DNA of 37,167 nt from a bacterium (GTDB lineage Bacteria > Babelota > Babeliae > Babelales > JABDEC01). Positions 17,351 to 25,800 of this stretch are shown one piece after another. Under the pieces are notes generated by a model. The model was not told the DNA's origin and did no database searches. It saw only the letters and a list, made by a program, of their open reading frames with translations. Where the stretch lies: assembly GCA_947481115.1 (NCBI GenBank), contig CANKEI010000003.1, forward strand, positions 1 through 37,167, written 5' to 3'. The position numbers and the translations under genes were made by a program. Within the stretch, counting starts at the first letter, position 1. Each line of letters opens with the position of its first letter.

Positions 17351-18611
17351 GTGCACCTCCCTGAGCCTTTAACATCCGCTGACGATCTTGTTGTTGTATT
17401 TTTTCGAGTGTGTTTGGTTTATTTTGTGAAACAACTGGCACTGGAACTTGGGCTTCGCGTTTAAGATCGTTAATCTTTAAATCTTTCGGATGATCAGGTA
17501 ATACAAATTCAGCTTCGGAAATTTCTTGCGCACTACGCGTGGTACTTGGCGCTGGAACTAAGCGATTACGTAAGCTAATTTCTGGCTCTTCGTCAGTGAT
17601 ATTATAAGTCAGCTTAATTGGTTGATTGTGTCGCAAAATCTCGATTGTAAAATTAGTTAAATTATTAGAGTTACTAGAATTATTAGTATCAGTTTTATCC
17701 CGTTTATTAGTATCAGTTTTATCCCTTTCGTCCCGAGTGTAATCGAGGGATGTGACGGGTACAGAATTATTGCTGTTAGTAGTTAGCTTTTGGTAAATTT
17801 CAAATCTGTCTTTAGTGCTCTTAGTCGGAATATCCGCAATTGCTAAAATTATATCACCAGTTTCAAAACCAAGCGTGTTGCCCAGTGTTTTATAGCCAGC
17901 TTGACCAATGCGACAGCCTAGATTTTCACCATCTTGGAAAGCGGTTGTCAGGTCTAATAATTCAATTAGATTACCCAAATTTCGCACATGCTCAGTAAAC
18001 TGGTCTAGATCGATGGCAATTTGATGATATCCAGTAGTCTGAATAAACTTGCTCCAGTTAATATCAGTTTTTTCCATGTCGCTTTTAGCTTCACGTTGAT
18101 ATAAATATAAAGTTTCTTGTTGGCCATTGTTGCGCAATAATTCGACTTTATGTTTAGTAATATTAATAATCTGGGCATCTTGGACACGATCGCCAATGCG
18201 ATAGTTGGTTTCTTCTTTAGTAGTTTGATCTACGATAATGGCAACATTTTCTTGATTATTACCAAAGGTCATGATGCCAGTTAAATTAATATTTAGCGGT
18301 TCTAAGAACGGCGCGGCAAATGGCGCTAGCCCTTCTGGTTGACTCAATTCTGGTGCCAAGGGAAAATTATCTGATTCAACTGAAAATTCTTCGGTTAGTT
18401 CAGCAGGTTGTGATTTGGTGCCAAAAAGATCGTTTAAGTAAATTAAACTGTAATCTTGGACGTCAGAATGGATCACCTGGGATTGCGGAAGTGCAACCAG
18501 CGTAATCGATTTTATATTAGGCATTTTGACTGGCATAAATAAAATGAAATATGTGGAAGCCAAAAGCTCTAACAGTAAGATACTGTTTACAATCCAAAAG
18601 GGCTGCCGCAT
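17343..18611 (-). CDS. gspC: GspC-like inner-membrane protein with PDZ domain
   Basis: 422 residues from the ATG at 18611. One N-terminal membrane helix ('IVNSILLLELLASTYFILFM', about 7-26), a homology-region domain at about 105-180 ('NINLTGIMTFGN', 'NYRIGDRVQDAQIINI', 'HKVELLRNNGQQETLYL'), then a PDZ-like domain at about 230-330 ('GFETGDIILAIADIPT'). This is the GspC layout; GspC connects the inner-membrane platform with the secretin. The PDZ region is split by an Asp/Lys/Thr/Asn-rich insert containing a 24-bp tandem duplication and a repeat-derived 'SLDYTRDERD' segment. The start is chosen because AAAGGA stands eight bases upstream. The ATG at 18647 would add 12 residues and has no such signal. 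Confidence 0.82.
   Translation of the reverse strand: MRQPFWIVNSILLLELLASTYFILFMPVKMPNIKSITLVALPQSQVIHSDVQDYSLIYLNDLFGTKSQPAELTEEFSVESDNFPLAPELSQPEGLAPFAAPFLEPLNINLTGIMTFGNNQENVAIIVDQTTKEETNYRIGDRVQDAQIINITKHKVELLRNNGQQETLYLYQREAKSDMEKTDINWSKFIQTTGYHQIAIDLDQFTEHVRNLGNLIELLDLTTAFQDGENLGCRIGQAGYKTLGNTLGFETGDIILAIADIPTKSTKDRFEIYQKLTTNSNNSVPVTSLDYTRDERDKTDTNKRDKTDTNNSSNSNNLTNFTIEILRHNQPIKLTYNITDEEPEISLRNRLVPAPSTTRSAQEISEAEFVLPDHPKDLKINDLKREAQVPVPVVSQNKPNTLEKIQQQDRQRMLKAQGGAHA
17356..17361 (-). promoter_or_regulatory. Ribosome binding site of the gspD-like gene
   Basis: GGGAGG on the minus strand, five bases before the ATG at 17350. It argues against the GTG at 17356, which overlaps this motif, as the start. 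Confidence 0.75.
17681..17762. repeat. Tandem 24-bp duplication and palindromic unit inside the gspC-like gene
   Basis: A unit of about 24 bases with 'TTAGTATCAGTTTTATCCC' occurs twice between about 17681 and 17726, giving 'DKTDTN' twice. It is followed at 17729-17762 by a relative of the GC-rich unit at 36484-36517 ('TCGTCCCGAG', then TCGAGGGATG, then CGGGTA, with about six differences over 34 bases). All of it is in frame. Confidence 0.65.
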
Positions 18612-18619
18612 GCACACAT

Positions 18620-18625
18620 TCCTTT
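18620..18625 (-). promoter_or_regulatory. Ribosome binding site of the gspC-like gene
   Basis: AAAGGA on the minus strand, eight bases before the ATG at 18611. It supports that start over the ATG at 18647. Confidence 0.65.
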
Positions 18626-18677
18626 GTTTTAGCTGATTCTCGAACAATACTCTGACGGATCTGATTTTTTGTCAAGC

Positions 18678-19727
18678 TTATGGCGTGACAATTTGTTCCA
18701 ATAGATCTGCAATAATATTATCAGTTGAAATTTGATTGGCTTGTGCTTCATAACTACGCGCAATTCTGTGGCGCAAGCAAGCCGGAGCGACTGCTTTAAT
18801 ATCATCAGGAATCACAAACTGGCGTTGGTGCATCAGTGCATAAGCTTTAGCGCTGTGATAAATTGCTAAACTGGCGCGTGGCGAAGCACCAAGTGCGATA
18901 TAGCCGGCGATAGTCAATTTAAATTTAGCGGGATTGCGCGTGGCTTGTACAATTTTTACAATATATTCGATAATTTTTTCATCGACATAAACTTGGTCGA
19001 CTAGCTCTTGAAGTAAAGTTAATTGGGGCTTAGAAATAATCGCATGGGTCTGAATCACTTGCTGTGACCTAGTAATAATCTGTTTTTCAACTTCACTATT
19101 GGGATATGGGACCAATAATTTAAACATAAAGCGATCTAGTTGTGCTTCTGGTAATAAATAAGTTCCCGATTGTTCAATTGGATTTTGGGTAGCAAAAACT
19201 AAAAACGGTAAATCTAATTTAAAACTCTCATTTCCAATGGTCACCTGTTGTTCTTGCATACACTCTAGTAAAGCAGATTGTACTTTAGCGGGGGCGCGAT
19301 TAATTTCGTCTGCTAGCACAATATTAGTAAACACTGGACCAGGTTTAATCACAAATTCTAGAGTTTTGGGATTATAAATCGAAGTGCCAATTAAATCACT
19401 GGGTAATAAATCTGGGGTAAACTGAATGCGTTTAAAATTCAGGCCTAACGCTTGGGCAACAGTTTTAACTAAAGTAGTTTTGGCAACACCCGGCATGCCT
19501 TCTAGTAACACGTGTCCGCGGCAAGCGATCGCGATTAGCATTAAATCGATTAGTTCTTGATTGCCTGCGATTACTTGGGAAATTTCAGTGCGCAGTGTAG
19601 CTAAAATTTGGGCAGCTTGCACTAAATTTTGGTTGTTTTGCGAATTATGGGTTGGCGACTGATTTAGTAGGGGTTGTGTAGCTTGGTCTTGTTCTGGTTT
19701 TAAATTTGCTTCTGGGTTATGGTTCAT
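18678..19727 (-). CDS. MoxR-family AAA+ ATPase
   Basis: 349 residues from the ATG at 19727. Domain signs: Walker A 'GMPGVAKTTL' at about 76, Walker B 'VLADEINRAP' near 135, sensor 1 'FATQNP', and sensor 2 'GASPRAS' in the C-terminal lid, all typical of MoxR. These ATPases act as chaperones in assembling envelope or metallo-protein complexes. The frame stays open upstream to 19958, but that part runs through MITE fragment D ('SSRTLLTLSVSRGGDVARKR') and is unlikely to be native. The gene is followed after 66 bases by the gspC-like gene on the same strand, so it may be the first gene of the secretion operon. A partner with a von Willebrand domain, common beside MoxR, is absent here. Confidence 0.88.
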   Translation of the reverse strand: MNHNPEANLKPEQDQATQPLLNQSPTHNSQNNQNLVQAAQILATLRTEISQVIAGNQELIDLMLIAIACRGHVLLEGMPGVAKTTLVKTVAQALGLNFKRIQFTPDLLPSDLIGTSIYNPKTLEFVIKPGPVFTNIVLADEINRAPAKVQSALLECMQEQQVTIGNESFKLDLPFLVFATQNPIEQSGTYLLPEAQLDRFMFKLLVPYPNSEVEKQIITRSQQVIQTHAIISKPQLTLLQELVDQVYVDEKIIEYIVKIVQATRNPAKFKLTIAGYIALGASPRASLAIYHSAKAYALMHQRQFVIPDDIKAVAPACLRHRIARSYEAQANQISTDNIIADLLEQIVTP

Positions 19728-19835
19728 AAAATTATTACTCGTAATTTTTGGGTTTACAAATTTAACTGTTTTTAAATTTAACCAAATTAATAGTTTTGTG
19801 CTAGAATGTCGCATGATGATTTTTAGGAGTCTTTT

Positions 19836-19894
19836 TCTCGCAACATCCCCCCCTCGACTGACGCTCAGGGTGAGCAGGGTTCGGGACGAGCGGG
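19836..19894 (-). mobile_element. MITE-like element, family 1, core fragment D
   Basis: Holds the GC-rich core 'TCTCGCAACATCC' to 'GGGACGAGCGGG', 59 bases, without either terminal repeat. It has two G-to-A changes relative to copy C. It lies between the divergent moxR and second-barrel genes, where it may affect their promoters. Confidence 0.75.
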
Positions 19895-19937
19895 CGGGAC
19901 TATATGGATTTATGCGCCTGGTGAAGCAGTGTGTGTT

Positions 19938-19943
19938 TAGGAG
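19938..19943 (+). promoter_or_regulatory. Ribosome binding site of the second barrel gene
   Basis: TAGGAG four bases before the ATG at 19948. It decides between this start and the ATG at 19966, which lacks such a motif at suitable spacing. Confidence 0.5.
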
Positions 19944-19947
19944 TGGT

Positions 19948-21528
19948 ATGCAGCGCAACGGTTATATGAAAAATAATATTTTAAGCATTAAGTTTTTTAG
20001 AAATTTTTTTTGCTTTTTAAATCTAATTTTGGTTTCTAATTTAATTTTAGCCGACGATAATACTAATCAAGTTAAAATTTCTAGTCGGGCTTGTCTCTGG
20101 CCGCGGATGCCATTTTATCCAACTACACCAGAAACTTTACCGCTCAATCGGACATTATTAGAGCCATATCAACAGGATCAGTTTTACCAAGTTTATTTTA
20201 CGCCCTACTTCTCTCAAACGGGTCATCATGATGATCTGGGTAGCTACTTTTTGCCTAACGGTAAATCATCTATGATTTGTGGCGAATTTGGTTGTACGGC
20301 CGCTTATAATGGCACTTTAGATGTGTTAGCAAATTACTTTAATGTATTTACTAATGCTATTCCTATTACTGGTGATCCAATTAGTTTACAAGATTATAGG
20401 TTTGAAAGTTTGGTTAAATTTAAACCAAAGCAAACTATGGTCGGGACAGCATTAACTTATCATCAGCATTTATCGGAATATTTAGACGAAGGTTTTTGGT
20501 GGGAATTTATTATTCCCTTATTAAATGTCACGAATGATTTACAAGTCTCAGAAGATTTTATTAACACCGGCACTGGGCCAACACCCGATGGTTATTACAA
20601 CAATATGATCGAAGCATTTCAGCAGCCAGGTTGGTACTATGGTAAAATCGATGACTCTGCTCGTTCAGCTTTTGGAATTGCCGATATTCAAGTTAAACTG
20701 GGTTACACATATAACAAAACTGAAACACATGCGTTTTCAACTTATTGGGGCATAATTTTACCAACTGGTAATACACCAGATGCCGAGTGGATGTTTGAAC
20801 CAGTGGTTGGTAATAACGGTCATATGGGTTTATATTCGGCTGCTTCACTTTTTTTTAGAGTCTGGCATTCCGAAGAGATGGGTTTATATTGGACGCTCGA
20901 TACGGCCGGAATTTTCTTTGGGGAAAATAAACAAATGCGGTCCTTTGATCTTAAGGGCAAACCATGGTCACGTTACATGTCAGTTTATGCTGATTATGGT
21001 GCAACTAGTGTGACGCCTGGTATTAATATTTTTACGCAATCGATGAATGTCACACCTGGGGCACAGCGCGATCTTAATCTGGGTTTCTTATTTAAGAATG
21101 GCGGCTTTAGAGGTGAATTTGGTTATCACGTATTTTGCCGCGCACAAGAAATAGTTAAGCTTGCTGGCCGTTGGGATAGTAATGCTGGTATCGCGGCGAT
21201 CTACGATAGCAATATCGGCAATATGATCGCTGGCGGGGCTACTCGTGATCAAGCGACAATTAATACTTATGGCAATATTACTAATGATCAAATTAACGCT
21301 AGTAGTACTACCGCGAAATTTTTAGCAATCTCCGAAGATCAAATTGATTTAAACTCTGCGGCGATGGCGGGCACTTTTTTAAATACTTTTTATGTGACAC
21401 TAAATTATTATTGGGCTGATCGACCACATCCAGTTTATTTAGCTGGTGGTGGTTCGTTTGACATGAAGACTGATAATACGGCGCCAGCAAAATGGGCAGC
21501 TTGGTTTAATTTAGGCTTAGAATTTTAA
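19948..21528 (+). CDS. Outer-membrane beta-barrel protein
   Basis: 526 residues from the ATG at 19948. Signal peptide with hydrophobic core 'FFCFLNLILVSNLILA', likely cleaved before 'DDNTN' around residue 36. The mature part alternates strands rich in Tyr, Trp, Phe and Gly ('WWEFIIPLLNV', 'TYWGIILPTGNTPDAEW', 'NTFYVTLNYYWADRP') and ends in 'AAWFNLGLEF'; the terminal Phe is a BAM signal. I cannot name the family or substrate. The frame is open up to 19798, but the upstream part reads through MITE fragment D. It is divergent from moxR and is followed by a hairpin and galE. Confidence 0.72.
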   Translation: MQRNGYMKNNILSIKFFRNFFCFLNLILVSNLILADDNTNQVKISSRACLWPRMPFYPTTPETLPLNRTLLEPYQQDQFYQVYFTPYFSQTGHHDDLGSYFLPNGKSSMICGEFGCTAAYNGTLDVLANYFNVFTNAIPITGDPISLQDYRFESLVKFKPKQTMVGTALTYHQHLSEYLDEGFWWEFIIPLLNVTNDLQVSEDFINTGTGPTPDGYYNNMIEAFQQPGWYYGKIDDSARSAFGIADIQVKLGYTYNKTETHAFSTYWGIILPTGNTPDAEWMFEPVVGNNGHMGLYSAASLFFRVWHSEEMGLYWTLDTAGIFFGENKQMRSFDLKGKPWSRYMSVYADYGATSVTPGINIFTQSMNVTPGAQRDLNLGFLFKNGGFRGEFGYHVFCRAQEIVKLAGRWDSNAGIAAIYDSNIGNMIAGGATRDQATINTYGNITNDQINASSTTAKFLAISEDQIDLNSAAMAGTFLNTFYVTLNYYWADRPHPVYLAGGGSFDMKTDNTAPAKWAAWFNLGLEF

Positions 21529-21534
21529 AACTTT

Positions 21535-21569
21535 ACCACTGGCCCCTAATGAGTTTAGGGGCCAGTGGT
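21535..21569. terminator. Perfect 15-bp hairpin between the barrel gene and galE
   Basis: Arms 21535-21549 and 21555-21569 pair perfectly around the loop TGAGT, seven bases after the barrel stop. No T run follows on the plus strand, so it may act as an mRNA 3' stabiliser or a weak terminator rather than a classical one. It is not part of the two repeat families. Confidence 0.55.
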
Positions 21570-21624
21570 TAGCACAAAACAATTAGTGTGCATTAAAGAT
21601 CAATTAATAAATGGTATCAAAATT

Positions 21625-22656
21625 ATGACACAAGCAATTTTAGTGACGGGCGGAGCCGGGTACATTGGTTCACACACTGCTTTATATTTAACTCAACAGG
21701 GTTATAAAGTAATTATTTTAGACGACTATTCTCAGCAACAAGATTTTGCGCCAACTTGGCCTGAAAAAATTATTCAAGCTGATTTTGCGGATGAGCAGGT
21801 GTTACACAAAATTTTTACTAGCTATAAAATTTTAGCGATCATGCATTTCGCTGGCTTTACTGAAGTTGGCCTATCTGTTACTAGCCCGTTAGATTTTTAT
21901 GAAAACAACGTCGCTAAGACTATTAAATTAATTAAAATAGCGCTGGCGCACGGAATCAATAAAATTATCTTCTCTTCTAGCTGCGCAGTTTACGGGGTGC
22001 CAGAATTTTTGCCATTAACTGAAGAGCACCCGTGCCATCCCATTAGTCCCTATGGGAAGACTAAATTGATGGTCGAAAGGATTTTGCAAGATTGTGCACT
22101 AGCTTATAATTTACAATTCGTGATCTTAAGATACTTTAATGCAGTTGGAGCGTTACCAGAATATAATTTATTTGAGCAGCATACGCCCGAGACCCATTTG
22201 ATCCCATTGTTGTTTCGTGCAGTTATTAATCAAGCGGATAATAGTTTGGCGAGTTATAAGCAGGCGAGTACTAATCAAGCTAGTTATGGTCAGGCTAGCT
22301 TTAAGATTTTTGGACATGATTATAATACGGTTGATGGCAGTTGCGTACGGGATTATTTACACGTGTGGGATCTAGCATCCGCGCACTACTTAGCCTTCGA
22401 GCACCTGCAAAATAATTTACCGAGTGACATTTTTAATTTGGGCACTGGATATGGGTATTCTGTGTTGCAGATTGTGCAAGCGGTCGAACGGGTTACTGGT
22501 GTTAGTTTAAAATTAGAATTAGTTGGTAGAAGAGCAGGGGATCCGGCGGTGTTGGTGGCTGATGCCAGTCGCGCCCGAGATATTTTAAAATGGGCCCCGC
22601 AAATTTTGGATTTGGATTTTATGTTAAGGTCGGTGTGGGTGAGGTATATGGCTTAG
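21625..22656 (+). CDS. galE: UDP-glucose 4-epimerase
   Basis: 343 residues from the ATG at 21625, close to the usual 338. It interconverts UDP-glucose and UDP-galactose for surface polysaccharides. NAD-binding 'VTGGAGYIGSHTAL' is at the N-terminus. The catalytic Ser/Tyr/Lys set lies in 'SSSCAVYG' and 'YGKTK' (Tyr near 142). 'RYFNAVGA' and 'VRDYLHVWDLA' are typical of GalE. Residues about 204-225 form an inserted low-complexity stretch ('SYKQAS-TNQAS-YGQAS') in place of a short loop. The frame continues upstream to 21565, but the family-like N-terminus begins at the chosen ATG. No strong Shine-Dalgarno sequence is seen. A related nucleotide-sugar epimerase specificity cannot be excluded. Confidence 0.88.
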   Translation: MTQAILVTGGAGYIGSHTALYLTQQGYKVIILDDYSQQQDFAPTWPEKIIQADFADEQVLHKIFTSYKILAIMHFAGFTEVGLSVTSPLDFYENNVAKTIKLIKIALAHGINKIIFSSSCAVYGVPEFLPLTEEHPCHPISPYGKTKLMVERILQDCALAYNLQFVILRYFNAVGALPEYNLFEQHTPETHLIPLLFRAVINQADNSLASYKQASTNQASYGQASFKIFGHDYNTVDGSCVRDYLHVWDLASAHYLAFEHLQNNLPSDIFNLGTGYGYSVLQIVQAVERVTGVSLKLELVGRRAGDPAVLVADASRARDILKWAPQILDLDFMLRSVWVRYMA

Positions 22657-22657
22657 A

Positions 22658-22693
22658 GGGCGACAGAAAATTTCCATCGCCCACCAGTTTTTT
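22658..22693 (+). terminator. Possible terminator after galE
   Basis: GGGCGA (22658-22663) pairs with TCGCCC (22677-22682) directly after the galE stop, followed by ACCAG and six T (22688-22693). The six-pair stem with a 13-base loop is modest. Confidence 0.5.
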
Positions 22694-22715
22694 AAATTGC
22701 ATTAAGTGTCAAAAT

Positions 22716-22874
22716 TAGAGCTCTTCCGTAACTATCTTGAAATAAAATTTTTTCCCGCTCCAGGCGTCGCCAGAGGCTATGCCGGACACGCTCGTCCCGA
22801 ACCCCACTCACCCCGAGCGTCAGTCGAGGGGGGGGATGTTGCGAGTAGAAACTGTGAATTACGGAAGAAGTCTA
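22716..22874 (+). mobile_element. MITE-like element, family 1, complete copy E
   Basis: 159 bp bounded by TA at 22716-22717 and 22873-22874, with ends GAGCTCTTCCGTAA and TTACGGAAGAAGTC. The left arm carries 'CCAGGCGTCGCCAGAGGCTA' and the right half the GC-rich core ending in a run of eight or more G. It lies between the convergent 3' ends of galE and the giant gene, and its right edge directly touches the giant gene's stop codon. Orientation is opposite to copy A. Confidence 0.85.
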
Positions 22875-25800
22875 TTAAAATTTTATGTCTCTTAAAATGT
22901 CTTCGATAGCGGAGTCTACTTTTCCTTCGAAGGCTTTTGCAATTTGCGCCATTGCCTCTTCCGCAGTCACTTCTCTGCCAGAAGCTTCGACCATGGCACT
23001 ACTGAGCTTTGTTTTTAATTCATCCGTCATTTCATTAACCTTCTGACCATACGTTATACCTTTTATTCTACCAAGTCTAATTTCATCAACAAGGTTTTCT
23101 ACTGCGTTAGCTTTGGATCCAGCAGCGCGATCTGTTGCTGTAGGCCCACCTTCTACTTCTTTTGCACGTGTACCGGCCTCAACTTTTTGACCCGCTCTCG
23201 TTCCTTTATCTGTAGAAATAGCTTCTGCTGTTCCGCTTCTATTAGCAGACTCATTCCCTTCAGCCTTTTCCTTAGCCTCAGCAACTTTCTTTTTATCCGC
23301 CGCCTTCTCTTTAAAGTATTTATATGTTGCAAAGCCCGCTCCTAAGAGGATTTGTAGTATGAACAAGCCCATCGCATACTCCGTAATATCCTGTGACCAG
23401 CTGCCGGTTCCTGGAGGAGGTTGCGGGGGAGTGGCTGTTTGGAAGTAACCTTGAACAGTGGAGTAGATTTGATAATCAGCCAATAACGCGAAGTAAGCAT
23501 CCATTGCTGGGACACTATATGGCGTATCACATTGCCAGTTACTAGTTATGTTGCCTGCGGCGTCTTTGGTTTGTACAACGCTACCAGCACACCAATTACT
23601 GACTATCGGCGATGGTGTTGTTTGATTAATTGAACCACTGAGCACAGCTGTTTTGTATTCTGTATAGTCAATTGCAATTTGGGGAAAATGAATCCCGGAA
23701 TATTGTCCTGGTAAGTCTTTAAAAGTAGTTTGACTGGGGCTCTCTGTGTTAGCAAGTAATGTGTTATTAGCATAAGCAACAGATAACTCCTTAGCTAGGT
23801 CGACATCATACATTGACCATGGCCCTACGATTAGTGGTGAAGGCATAGGATTTGGGAAGTTGAAGCTGACTTGGGTACCTAAAATTGGTACGCCATTTCC
23901 GCCGGTTGCGCCACTTAAGTAAGATGCTGGTGATGCAGTCTCAGCTTTACCATTGATCATTTCAATCAAAATTAAGGGCAATTCGGTAATTGGGAAATTA
24001 TTTATTGCATATAGCAACAATGGCATACTGCTGTTTTGATTAGTCATAGCAGCACTAGAACTATCTTGAAGTGCTGTGATCATATTTTGGAAAGCTGAGA
24101 ATAGGGCGCCTTGAATAATGCCATTGTCATTAGTATTATACAGACTTGCTAAAAGTGTAGTTAGGTCTGTAGTAAGCGTAGCAGCCGCACTGGCACCAGT
24201 ATTAATATCGCTAACTACAGCATTATAAAATTTAGGCATGTCAGTAGGAGAAGGATTGCCATTTTGAACGGCCATTTCACTTAATAAAGCTAGCATGTCA
24301 GCATTTAAGGTAGTGGTACCGCTAGCGCCAAGATCTAAATTTATATCTGTAATTAACTGTAATAATTCTGTGTTAAGATCAGTCATAGTAGATGGGAAAG
24401 TAGCATCAAGCAAGGCTTTCGTATCATTAGTCAAAGTTGTGCCAATTGCCATATCTAAATCAGCTACAACCGCTAAGGCTTCAGTATTAATTGCAAGATG
24501 ATTAGTTACAGCAGTAGGTGTGAGTTGTTGTAAAAGTTTGCTTAAATCAGCAAAAAGTATGGCCGAAGTGGCACCACTAGCAATATCTTCAATAATAGTA
24601 TTATAGGCGGCGCTAAGTTCAGCAGATACTGTAGCGTTACCATAAATATCTGTTAATAGTTTAGTTAAAGCGGCTGCAGTGGTATTAGCGGGGTTAGCAG
24701 CAGCAGCTGCTACAGCAGTATAGGCAGTAGTAATATTTTGGATTGCTTGTGTGATATCAACACTTAAGAGAGCATTTAGGTCAGTATTTAATTGTGTGGA
24801 TGTTTGCTCACTTAAAACATCTAAGATTAATGTTTGTAGAGCTGTTGCCAGCTGCGCTGGTTGAGTAGCGCCAAAGATATCAGTCATCAATCTATTCATA
24901 TCACCAGTTTGTGCAGTTTGCCCTAAATCAGACACTAGCTGATTGAAATCTGTTTTAATCTGGTCCGCACTGGCTGCAAGCGCTAAATGCGCTAAATATG
25001 TAAATAGATTCAATAAGTCAGTATTTAAAGCTTTAGCAGTAGCTGTGTAAGCATTGATATCGGTCACCATTTTATTATAAGGGGTAGCGATGTCTTCAGA
25101 TGGATTAAAGTTTGTAAATAGATTTAACAGATCAGCATATAATGCTGCTGAACCTGGATTAGCACTTTGTGCATCAGTGATTAATTGTTGGATGGCCGAA
25201 ATCATAGTGCCAGTTTGGGTAACTGTAGTTAGTTTGTTGATGAAGGTGGTTGTAGCGGGGATAGTGATACCAGTTATTAGGGTAGTATAAGCCAGCTCAA
25301 TGTTGTCTAAGGCGCTATTATTTGGGATTGGATTAAATAAGTAAGTCAACATGACCGGTAAGTATTTGTTTAAATTAATCAGGTTGTTAGTTTGGACGGC
25401 ATAAATTACATTTTCGATTTTATTTTCTACCATAGCTAATTGTCTGTCCGAAGGTGTGCCTGGAATTTTATTATTAGCGGCATTAGGATTATTATAATAT
25501 AGCGCTAAGTTGGCAGTGGCGATTGCAGCACTTTCCAATGTTTGTTGATAAATAGTTGCAATTTTGATCTGATTAGTTGGATTAAAATTATTTAGAATAT
25601 TAACTAAATCAGTATTTAAAGTTGCGCTTACGGGCTTTGTTGCCAGAGCATCTTTAGCCAGCTGTATAATAGCATTGGTTAAATCTAGGGTTAACTGATG
25701 ATTAGTGGTTAATGATCCCATTAATGTGGCGGCTAAGGCTGCTATTTCGGTGGGAGTTTCTCCAGATGTATTAATGCCAGCGACAAGTTTTCCGTAAGCA

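Noticed and set aside
19728..19958. Upstream extension of moxR
   Set aside because: The added residues come partly from MITE fragment D and have no MoxR similarity; the family-like length is reached from 19727.
22706..22909. Open frame of 67 codons across MITE copy E
   Set aside because: It is a translation of the palindromic element and its flanks; the 'ARPEPHSPRASVEGG' segment recurs wherever family 1 occurs. No ribosome site or signal suggests a gene.
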